Assembly: GCA_947502495.1 (NCBI GenBank)
Contig: CANNAC010000002.1
Span: forward strand, 186,001 to 250,000
Direction: 5' to 3'
DNA length: 64,000 nt
From: an uncultured Flavobacteriaceae bacterium
Lineage (GTDB): Bacteria; Bacteroidota; Bacteroidia; Flavobacteriales; Flavobacteriaceae
Within the stretch, counting starts at the first letter, position 1. Every line of letters starts with the position of its first letter. This document shows, in pieces, positions 1 to 8,800 of this stretch. The position numbers were made by a program, and so were the translations under genes. The notes beneath the pieces are model-generated. The model was not told where the DNA came from. It made no database searches and saw nothing but the letters and a program-made list of their open reading frames with translations.

Positions 1-114
1 AAAATGAAATCATAAGGCTTAATTCATGCTATAATCAACATAATTTTATCTGAGGGGACTAACTAATTACGCGTTGTTGATAGTACTAAGATAGATATAA
101 TATATAGAACACGC

Positions 115-149
115 TTACGGAAAAACCGTAATTGATTTACGGAAAAACC
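115..149. repeat. Palindrome TTACGG-AAAAA-CCGTAA followed by a partial direct copy TTACGGAAAAACC
   Basis: Read directly: ttacggaaaaaccgtaa at 115-131 and ttacggaaaaacc at 137-149; starts are 22 bp apart. Confidence 0.75.
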
Positions 150-241
150 ACACTATTCAAGCTTTTCAAGACTTTGAAGGTTTCAAAAAAAAGAATAAAT
201 TTCAAAAATTAACATTTAGAAAAAGATAATTCGTACAAAAA

Positions 242-916
242 TTATAGAAAACCTTTATTTCGGGCTTCTTTTAATAACGTTTCATCTTGGCTATCTGTGA
301 TAGAAAAAACTTCTTTTAAGCTCTTTTTTCTTTTTTCAACAGAACTTGTAGAAATACCAATATGTTTGGTTAAACTTTTTGTTTTTATCCCTTGGGATAG
401 CAGATATAAAATTCTTCGGTCGATATCGTCTATTTCAATTTCAGACTCTAAAGCTGTTTTCAAATATTTGGTAACCGTGGTACTATAAAAAGGAGGGTTA
501 TTTAAAACAGCCTGAAATGCGCTAGCCAATTCCCTAGAAGTTAAATCACTTTTTATCACAAAACCTTCCGGCTTAATTTCTTTAATAATATTATGTATTC
601 TATACGGTTCATTAAACATAGTAAGAATAACAATTTTAGCCGTTGGCAAAAGGTCTCTAGCGTATTTAGAAAGGTCTTCTCCAGAGGTTATGGTTCCATC
701 AGACGAAGGAGGCAAACTAATGTCCATGAACAAGATATCATACGGACTCTCTTCTTCTATAGACTTTCTCATTAATGCTATAGATTGATCGCAGGTATTC
801 GCAATATCTATTTGCAATTCTTGTGTTTCTTTTTTGGTCGCTAATAGTGTGTTTTGATAACCTTCTATAATCATAGGATGGTCATCTGTCATTAATATTT
901 TAATTATTTCTTGCAT
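242..916 (-). CDS. Two-component response regulator, receiver plus LuxR-type HTH
   Basis: Receiver motifs (TDDHP, ILFMDISLP, VILTM, IKSD) and C-terminal HTH; next to a histidine kinase. Confidence 0.85.
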   Translation of the reverse strand: MQEIIKILMTDDHPMIIEGYQNTLLATKKETQELQIDIANTCDQSIALMRKSIEEESPYDILFMDISLPPSSDGTITSGEDLSKYARDLLPTAKIVILTMFNEPYRIHNIIKEIKPEGFVIKSDLTSRELASAFQAVLNNPPFYSTTVTKYLKTALESEIEIDDIDRRILYLLSQGIKTKSLTKHIGISTSSVEKRKKSLKEVFSITDSQDETLLKEARNKGFL

Positions 917-934
917 TCAGTTAGGTCTTTTTTG

Positions 935-2944
935 CTAGATTGGAATAGTAATGGCAATGGTCGTGCCTTTATTTATTTGCGATTTAATTTTTAATATTCC
1001 TTTAATTTCTTTGACTCTGGAGGTTATATTTTTAATACCAATTCCTTTTTTGGATTTGCTGACTTCAAAACCAGAACCATCGTCTGTAATTGTGATACAA
1101 ATTACATTATTTTTTATACTAAAGCTAATTTCTACGATGGAAGCATTAGCATGTTTATATATATTTTGAAGGGATTCTTGTAATATTCTATAGATGTGAA
1201 TTTTAGTTTTATTGGTTATATTATCCCAATGTATCGAATCACTGTGAATAAGCTTATAATCCAATCCATAAGCTCGAGTTTGCATTTCTAAAAGCGATTT
1301 AATAATATCTGCAAAACCAGAACCGGAAACAAAATCGGTATTTAACTCATGAGATACTTTTCTAATTTCTTGCTCGATAGCTTGTAACTCATCTATATAA
1401 TTTTCTCTCGATTTAATAGCTTCTTCCGTAGAACTCATATTTAAACTATCTAAACTCAATCTCGTTCCAAAAAGTCTTCCTAAAATACCATCGTGCAATT
1501 CTTCAGAAATCCTTCTCTTTTCTGTACTTCTAGCTTCATCAATTTTATCCTGTTGCGACAACATAAGATTATAGATTTCTTCATTGGTCTCTTGCTGTTC
1601 TTGTACAAACTTTAACTCTTTGTTTTTAGAACGTTGTGTGAAAATAATATATAATAAAGCAAGTGTAACTAATAAAGCTATGGATATCCAAAGGAAGAAA
1701 AATCGTTCTTTAGATACTTGTTCTTTTTCTGCTTTTATTTGATCTGTTTCGTAATCGATTCTAGCAAATTTATTTCGAATAGAACGCTCTACTTTCTGTA
1801 AGCTATCGCTTAATTTTATATAGGCATTTAAGCTAGATTTAGCGTTTTCTCCTGTTTCGAGTTTCGATTTTAGTAGAAGCGCTTCTAAAATAGTTTCATT
1901 GGCGACTAATTCTTTACTTATTTTGTATGCATTATCGGCATAATATCTAGCACTATCTATATTTTTTATTTCTAGATAAAATTCGGATACATCCATACTA
2001 ATAGATAAAAGACCAAAATCATCGTCTTCTTTTTTACTAATGGCGTATGCTTCATTAAATAACTTTTTAACCTCACTATTACTGGCGGTTTTATTAATGA
2101 ATTTTGCATTCGCCAATCCAGATAGAATCATAGAGTAAGAGGTTGGATCATATGCATAAACAGACTCATCTGTATATAGCTTTTGATACAGTCTTTCTGC
2201 GGTTATATAATCTTTTTTCCGCCTATATAAAGCAGCTATATTGATATTAGAAAATAATCTTTTCTCATAAGAATCCTCCATTCTATCACAAATAGCAAGT
2301 GTCTTATTATAATATTCTAAGGCTTTATCGTATTGTTCTAATTCGGCAGAAACTATGGCTATTAAATTATTTGCATACCACAAGGTTTCTAAGTTATAAT
2401 CGTACTCTGGTAATTGTTCTATTAAAGCAATCGATTTAATAGCATTATTTTCACAACCTATATAATCTCTTTCGGTTTCTTGTATATCTGCCATGTTGGC
2501 TAATACTTCTCCTTGATTTCTTATATCATTTAAAGATTCAAATAGCTTAACCGCTTTAAAGTAATAGTAATAAGCACTATCATGTTTCTCGTTGATATGA
2601 TGGTACAAACCAAGAACATTATTTGCATTTGCAAGCGCAAAAGAATCTTGTATTTTTGTTGCTAGTTTTCGGTTTTCATGATTAATCTTAAATAAAGAAT
2701 CATAATCTCCATGGATAAGAAATAGATAGGAGAGCACTCTTTTACTACTTAATATTGTAGAATCCTGTTTTATAGCTAAAGAATTCTGAATCGCTTTTCT
2801 AGCATATTCAAAACGCATCGTTACTTCCACCTCATTATTATTAGCAAGATTTCGTAATACAACAATGCTATCTAATTTTTTATTTTGAGAAAATAAATTA
2901 GACGCAAGTAGAACTGTAATGATAAAAAGAAAAAATTTATTCAA
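935..2944 (-). CDS. TPR-containing sensor histidine kinase (HisKA_3/HATPase_c)
   Basis: Signal peptide, TPR-like repeats, TM helix, EKRRISEELHDGILGRLFGTR H-box, DDGSGFE G-box. Confidence 0.88.
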   Translation of the reverse strand: MNKFFLFIITVLLASNLFSQNKKLDSIVVLRNLANNNEVEVTMRFEYARKAIQNSLAIKQDSTILSSKRVLSYLFLIHGDYDSLFKINHENRKLATKIQDSFALANANNVLGLYHHINEKHDSAYYYYFKAVKLFESLNDIRNQGEVLANMADIQETERDYIGCENNAIKSIALIEQLPEYDYNLETLWYANNLIAIVSAELEQYDKALEYYNKTLAICDRMEDSYEKRLFSNINIAALYRRKKDYITAERLYQKLYTDESVYAYDPTSYSMILSGLANAKFINKTASNSEVKKLFNEAYAISKKEDDDFGLLSISMDVSEFYLEIKNIDSARYYADNAYKISKELVANETILEALLLKSKLETGENAKSSLNAYIKLSDSLQKVERSIRNKFARIDYETDQIKAEKEQVSKERFFFLWISIALLVTLALLYIIFTQRSKNKELKFVQEQQETNEEIYNLMLSQQDKIDEARSTEKRRISEELHDGILGRLFGTRLSLDSLNMSSTEEAIKSRENYIDELQAIEQEIRKVSHELNTDFVSGSGFADIIKSLLEMQTRAYGLDYKLIHSDSIHWDNITNKTKIHIYRILQESLQNIYKHANASIVEISFSIKNNVICITITDDGSGFEVSKSKKGIGIKNITSRVKEIKGILKIKSQINKGTTIAITIPI

Positions 2945-3073
2945 TGATTTATTTATGTGTTAAATCAAATTTATACTTTTTTAATTAAACAGCATTCAAA
3001 ATAAATAATTAGCTAAATAAAAAAGGCATTTCAATATATCTTTTGAAACACCTTTTTTTAAAAATGATATATT

Positions 3074-3241
3074 TTAACTTTGTTGTGGAATTTTAATTCC
3101 TTTCTTTTCTTTTTTAAGAGTAACTTTTACAATAGTCTCACTATTTTTATCTTTTTCGTGAGATGGTTTGTCTTGTGGAGTTAAAGATGCGAAGATTGCA
3201 CATACTACTGCTGCTAATACTGTAATTTTTAGGGATTTCAT
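3074..3241 (-). CDS. Small hypothetical protein (55 aa) with N-terminal hydrophobic segment
   Basis: Not in supplied track; translated by hand: MKSLKITVLAAVVCAIFASLTPQDKPSHEKDKNSETIVKVTLKKEKKGIKIPQQS*. Confidence 0.55.
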   Translation of the reverse strand: MKSLKITVLAAVVCAIFASLTPQDKPSHEKDKNSETIVKVTLKKEKKGIKIPQQS

Positions 3242-3566
3242 TTTATTTAATTTTATAGTTAATATTCTTATATATATACTTCAGATAAAGCATCTACCAA
3301 GGCAAATATCTTTATGCAAGAGAAATAGAAAATTTACTGTAAAAAACAAAGTAGACACTATATCTATTTTGAATTTATTGAGGGAATAAATAAAATGAAT
3401 TAAAGAACCTTAACCAATTGATTTCTAATTTTTTGAAAAATCCAATTAAGGTTGTCAAATATATAGAAATACTAAATTAAGAAAACAAAAAACACGACAA
3501 AACACTTATTTCATCGGTTAAATGTACGATTTATATTTATAATGTGCAAAAAAAAGAGTAGAAAAC

Positions 3567-3665
3567 AAAAAAGCAACAGCATTTCACAAGTAAATTAGAA
3601 AAGCTATGTATTGGTTTAAGTACATAAAACAATATATAGACTTAAACAGCTATCAAACAACACAA
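3567..3665. repeat. Degenerate copy 1 of a duplicated multi-hairpin sequence
   Basis: Aligns by eye with 3876-3971: shared aaaaaagc, atttcacaagt, aaagct, ggtttaa, ataga, ctatcaaacaacacaa. Confidence 0.6.
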
Positions 3666-3796
3666 TATATTTGAGTACTAAATGATTCGATTGGCTTGCT
3701 TCGGAGAGTTCAAAATAGCGGTTTAGAAATACCTTTATATTTTATAGTTCTATACGTAATAGCGTACAGTATTCAAGAACGCAAATTAACTAATGA

Positions 3797-3842
3797 AAAA
3801 ATCTTAAACCGGAATGCTTTCATTCGGATTTAAGATTTTTTA
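3797..3842. terminator. Stem-loop with A/T flanks (possible bidirectional terminator)
   Basis: aaaaaatcttaaaccggaatg / cattcggatttaagatttttt inverted repeat. Confidence 0.5.
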
Positions 3843-3875
3843 CAATTTAAAAGAAATGGAAAATGCTTTAAAATA

Positions 3876-3971
3876 AAAAAGCTTCACAATTTCACAAGTG
3901 AAAAAGGAAAGCTTTCCATCGGTTTAACTACTTAAACCATTGATAGACTTTAACATCTATCAAACAACACA
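3876..3971. repeat. Copy 2 of multi-hairpin sequence with four successive small palindromes
   Basis: tttcacaagtgaaa; ggaaagctttcc; ggtttaa-ctac-ttaaacc; gatag...ctatc in series. Confidence 0.65.
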
Positions 3972-3984
3972 ACTAAATCTTATT

Positions 3985-4018
3985 GCTAAAAAAAGCTTCT
4001 CCGAAGAGAAGCTTTAGC
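3985..4018 (-). terminator. Terminator hairpin downstream of tRNA-Asp
   Basis: gctaaaaaaagcttctccgaagagaagctttagc inverted repeat just 3' of the tRNA. Confidence 0.6.
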
Positions 4019-4026
4019 AATTTTCG

Positions 4027-4100
4027 CGGTCTGGACGGGACTCGAACCCGCGACCCCCTGCGTGACAGGCAGGTATTCTAACCAACTGAACTACCAGACC
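4027..4100 (-). tRNA. tRNA-Asp (GTC)
   Basis: Reverse complement GGTCTGGTAGTTCAGTTGGTTAGAATACCTGCCTGTCACGCAGGGGGTCGCGGGTTCGAGTCCCGTCCAGACCG folds as a cloverleaf with GTC anticodon. Confidence 0.95.
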
Positions 4101-4181
4101 GTTGCGTTATTGCGAGTGCAAATATACACAGCATATTTAATATTTCAAGCTTTTTTTTAAGTTTTTTTAAAAAAAAATTCA

Positions 4182-5111
4182 TCAAACAAAATTCCGACGC
4201 TCTACCATGTAGGTTGTCAGGATATTATCAAAATTTTTATTTATGTCTGCCTCCACATATTTTATTCTGTATTGACCACATTTCAATCTTAGAGCATCAA
4301 AATAACGTAAAACAGCCTTCTCATAATTCATTTTTACCGTTTCTGAGTACAAATTTATGTGCTCTCCGGTTTCTACATCTATAAAACGCTTTGGCTTATT
4401 ATCAAAATCAAAGCTTAGCTCCTTGTTTTTATCAAATACATGAAATAATACTACTTCGTGTTTATTATGCTTTAAATGACGTAATGCTTCAAATAGCTTC
4501 TCTTCATCCGCACTCGTTTGAAACATATCTGTAAAAAGGAAGATTAAAGACCTTCTATGGATCTTTTCTGCTATTAGGTGTAAATAGTTGTAGGTTTCGG
4601 TTTTCTTGTTTAGCGTCTTCGTAACTACCGCATCGCTAAGTTGACCAAGTAACATTTGATGATGACGTTCACTTCCTTTTTCTGGCGCGTAAAAATCATA
4701 CGCATCGCTATAGATACTTAAACCTACCGCATCGCGTTGTTTTTTTAACATATGCATTAAAGATGCAGACGCTAATGCCGAAAAGGCTACTTTATTTAAA
4801 TGGTTAATAGAAAAATCTTGCATTTCAGGATAATGCATAGAACTACTATTATCTAGAATGAGATGACAACGCAGATTGGTTTCGTCATCATAACGTTTGG
4901 TATATAATTTGTCTGTTTTTGCAAAAAGTTTCCAATCGATATGTCGGGTGCTTTCTCCTTGATTGTAGATTTTATGTTCTGCAAATTCTGCTGAAAATCC
5001 ATGAAACGGACTTTTATGCATTCCAGAAACAAAGCCTTCTACCACTTGCTTAGCAAGAAGTTCCAGATTTTTAAATCCGCCAGCTTTATTTAGTTCGTCT
5101 CTTAAATTCAA
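4182..5111 (-). CDS. DUF58 domain-containing protein
   Basis: HKSPFHGFSAEFAEHKIYNQGESTRHIDWKLFAKTDKLYTKRYDDETNLRCHLILDNSSSM typical of DUF58. Confidence 0.88.
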   Translation of the reverse strand: MNLRDELNKAGGFKNLELLAKQVVEGFVSGMHKSPFHGFSAEFAEHKIYNQGESTRHIDWKLFAKTDKLYTKRYDDETNLRCHLILDNSSSMHYPEMQDFSINHLNKVAFSALASASLMHMLKKQRDAVGLSIYSDAYDFYAPEKGSERHHQMLLGQLSDAVVTKTLNKKTETYNYLHLIAEKIHRRSLIFLFTDMFQTSADEEKLFEALRHLKHNKHEVVLFHVFDKNKELSFDFDNKPKRFIDVETGEHINLYSETVKMNYEKAVLRYFDALRLKCGQYRIKYVEADINKNFDNILTTYMVERRNFV

Positions 5112-5133
5112 TGTTTATATTTTGCTTAGCAGC

Positions 5134-5256
5134 GCGTTAGGGATTGCAGCGATATCCTTTTATTTTTTTTCAAAAAAGATAGCCCATTCGACTCCGCTCA
5201 GGATAAACTCCAAGCCTGGTTTTCTTCTGCTTTTTTCACAAAAGAAAAAACGCCCC
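5134..5256 (-). repeat. Mosaic structured repeat family, copy 1, with nested TTCGACTCCGCTCAGG repeat
   Basis: Minus strand GGGGCGTTTT...ACCAGGCTT...ATCTTTTTT...AAAAGGATATCGCTGCAATCCCTAACGC; closing stem GCGTT/AACGC. Confidence 0.7.
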
Positions 5257-5276
5257 AATTATAATAGCTCTAAACT

Positions 5277-5308
5277 AAAAAAGGTTTGCCATAACAGCAA
5301 ACCTTTTA
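5277..5308. terminator. Terminator hairpin downstream of trxA
   Basis: aaaaaaggtttgccataacagcaaacctttt. Confidence 0.7.
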
Positions 5309-5329
5309 TCTTTTCTTTTACTTTATATA

Positions 5330-5647
5330 CTATAAAAGTGCATCGATTGCTTCTGCATACGCAGTTTTTGGAGCAACACCTACTTGACGACCTACAACTT
5401 CTCCGTTTTGAAAAATTAAAACCGTTGGAATGTTACGTACACCATATTTGGCTGCAAATTCTTGGTTTGCATCTACGTCTAACTTACCTACAACCGCTTT
5501 ACCGTCGTATTCTGTGCTAATTTCATCAATGATTGGCCCTACCATTCTACATGGTCCACACCAAGCTGCCCAAAAGTCAACCATTACTGGTTTGTCACTT
5601 TTTAATACTGTTTCTTCAAAGTTTGCATCTGTGATTTCTAATGCCAT
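5330..5647 (-). CDS. trxA: Thioredoxin
   Basis: WAAWCGPCRMVGPI active site, full-length 105 aa. Confidence 0.95.
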   Translation of the reverse strand: MALEITDANFEETVLKSDKPVMVDFWAAWCGPCRMVGPIIDEISTEYDGKAVVGKLDVDANQEFAAKYGVRNIPTVLIFQNGEVVGRQVGVAPKTAYAEAIDALL

Positions 5648-5778
5648 AATTTTATGTTTTAATTGAGTTTTAATTCAGGTTAATATGCAATATTAGTCAA
5701 AAATTTTGCCAAAGCTTACAACCTTACAATTTGTTCTGTTTATTGCTTTATTGTTTTATTCTATGCATTTTCATTTTA

Positions 5779-5861
5779 GCGCATAAACCAGGCTTTACGT
5801 TATATCTTTTTTTTGCCATATATAGCAGCAAAAAAAAGGATGCCACTACAATCCTTTGCGC
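5779..5861 (+). repeat. Mosaic structured repeat family, copy 2
   Basis: GCGCA...ACCAGGCTTTACGTTATATCTTTTTTTT...AAAAAAAGGATGCCACTACAATCCTTTGCGC; closing stem GCGCA/TGCGC. Confidence 0.7.
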
Positions 5862-5866
5862 AAATC

Positions 5867-8800
5867 CTAATTCAATTTATAATACACTTGCTGATGATCT
5901 AATTCGCTCAACAATTCTTGACTTACTTTTACTTTTTGTTTTCGGCTAATCATGGGTAACTTTATCTGATCGGCATTATCATATACCACAAAATTTAAAG
6001 CTTGATTTCCAGGATGCATCTGCAGCAATTCCTTTAATTTTATGATTTTTTCGGCTTCTAATTCTTTTATATTTAATTGAATAGACAGTTTTTTAGCATA
6101 GGTTTCCATTACATCATGCAACAGCTGAAAACTATTAAACTGCATTCTAGGATCACTTTTCTTTCCCGTATCTTTATTTACCCAACCCTCACGAATAAAG
6201 ATCTTAACATAGACAAAGTTGTTTTGCATTAAAAAGTGTCTGAATTTTAGATACTCTTCACCAAACATTCGAAATTCAAAACTATCGGTATAATCTTCAA
6301 TGGTAAACATTGCCCAACCTTTACCCTGTTTACTTACTCTATGCTGTATATCTCTAACAACACCACCAAAGGTAAGCTCTCTATTTACATAGGTGTCCAA
6401 GTCGTTAAACAACGAAATATTCGCATTACAGAAGGTTTTCATTTCTGTTTTAAAATCATCTAAAGGATGTCCCGAAATATAAACACCTACTACTTCTCTT
6501 TCTTGTGCTAGTTTTTCCATGGTTCCCCATTCTTCACACGGAGGCACTTCGGGTTCTGCAATTTGCACATCACTGGCAGCACCAAATAAACTTACTTGTG
6601 CAGAGTTTTCATTTTCTTGATGTTTGGCACCATATTTTACTGCTTTTTCTAAAAAAGTAATACCATCACCTTCATCATGAAAATATTGTGCTCTATGCGT
6701 ATCTCCAAAACCATCAAATCCTCCAGCTAGCGCTAAGTTCTCAAAAGCTCTCTTATTTGCTGCACGTAAATCAATTCTTTTTGCTAAATCGAAAATGGAC
6801 TTATACGGTTCTTTTTCTCTGTTTTCTACAATAGTTTTTACGGCACCATGACCAACTCCTTTAATGGCACCCATCCCAAAACGAACGGCATAATCCTGGT
6901 TTACCGAAAATTTATAAAAACTTTCATTCACATCTGGACCAAGTACGTTTAATTTCATACGCTTACATTCTTCCATAAAGAAAGTAACCGATTTAATATC
7001 GTTCATATTATTAGAAAGTACAGCTGCCATATATTCTGCAGGATAGTGCGCTTTTAAATATGCGGTTTGGTAGGCAATCCACGCATAACATGTGGAGTGC
7101 GATTTATTAAAGGCGTAACTTGCAAAGGCTTCCCAATCCTTCCAGATCTTCTCTAGTTTTTTGGCATCATGCCCTTTAGCACTTGCTTGTTCAATAAACT
7201 TTGGTTTCATTTTATCTAGAACCGCAATTTGCTTTTTACCCATCGCCTTACGCAGTACATCGGCTTCACCTTTGGTGAAATCTGCTAGCTTTTGAGAAAG
7301 TAGCATTACTTGCTCTTGGTAAACTGTAATTCCGTAGGTTTCTTTAAGATATTCTTCCATCGCCGGAAGGTCATACTCTATCTCTTCATCTCCATGTTTA
7401 CGTTTTACGAAACTAGGAATATATTCCATTGGTCCAGGACGATACAAGGCATTCATGGCAATTAAATCTTCAAAAACCGTTGGCTTTAAATCTTTAAGAT
7501 GCTTCTGCATTCCTGGCGATTCATATTGAAACACACCAACCGTTTCTCCTCTTTGGAAGAGCTCGTAGGTTTTTTCATCATCTAAAGGAAAACTATCTGG
7601 ATCTAATAGAATATCATGTTTTTGCTTTACAATTTTTACGGTATCTTTAATTAAGGTTAACGTCTTTAACCCTAAGAAATCCATTTTTAGTAGTCCTGCA
7701 TCTTCTACAACCGAGTTATCGAATTGCGTAACATACAAACCAGAATCTTTTGCAACAGAAACCGGAACGAACTTGGTAATATCATCTGGTGTAATAATTA
7801 CACCACAAGCATGAATTCCTGTATTACGAACCGACCCTTCTAATGTTCTTGCAAGATTTACGGTTTCGGCCGGTAAATCGTCTCCATCCGAAATATTTAA
7901 AAGCTCATTTACTTTTTCTAAATCTTCCGCACGAAACATGCTTTTCAGCTTCTTTTCGTCGGCAGCAAAAATCTTTCCTAATTTAGACATATTAGGAATT
8001 AGCTTGGCTATTCTATCGGCGTCAAATAGTGGTAAATCTAAAACACGAGCGGTATCTCGAATAGAAGATTTAGCAGCCATCGTACCATAAGTAATAATTT
8101 GCGCTACCTGATTGCTTCCGTATTTTTCGATTACGTAATCCATAACACGACCACGACCTTCATCATCAAAATCGATATCAATATCTGGCATACTCACACG
8201 ATCCGGATTCAAGAAACGCTCAAAAAGTAAGTTATACTTTAAGGGATCAATATTGGTAATCTTTAAACAGTATGCTGCAACAGAACCTGCTGCCGAACCA
8301 CGCCCAGGACCTACGGATACATCCATATTTCTGGCTTCGCGGATAAAATCTTCTACAATAAGGAAATATCCAGGGTATCCTGTTTTTTCAATGACGCTAA
8401 GCTCAAAATCTAAACGTTCTACAACTTCTTCTGAAAGCTCTTCGCCATAGCGCTTTTTAGCGCCTTCATAAACTAAATGTCTAAGGAATTTATTTTCTCC
8501 ACGCTTTCCGTTATCAGCTTTATCTTCTTCAAAAACAAACTCTTCCGGAATATCGAAGGCAGGTAATAATACATCACGAGCCAATTGAAAAGGCTCAATT
8601 TTATCTACAACTTCTTGAATATTTGAAATCGCTTCAGGAACATCCTTAAACAACTTTTTCATGGCATCAGGAGACTTGAAATAGTATTCCTGATTTGGCA
8701 TTCCGTATCGATATCCTCGTCCTCTACCAATTGGAGTCGCCTGCTTTTCACCATCTTTTACACACAATAAAATATCGTGTGCATTCGCATCTCCTTTTTT

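Noticed and set aside
4027-4100. tRNA-Asp as an integration site for a genomic island
   Set aside because: No integrase and no duplicated tRNA 3' end found in the flanking sequence
5122-5520. ORF 5122..5520 (+, 132 aa)
   Set aside because: Spans mosaic repeat copy 1 and the 3' part of trxA in antisense; no protein-like features
8253-8450. Antisense ORFs from the six-frame track (e.g. 8253..8450, 10415..10780, 13266..13535, 14642..14860, 17402..17656, 18642..18896, 22330..22743, 30534..30842, 41006..41401, 42628..42999, 46272..46514)
   Set aside because: They lie opposite strongly supported genes, have low-complexity or out-of-frame composition and no recognisable domain
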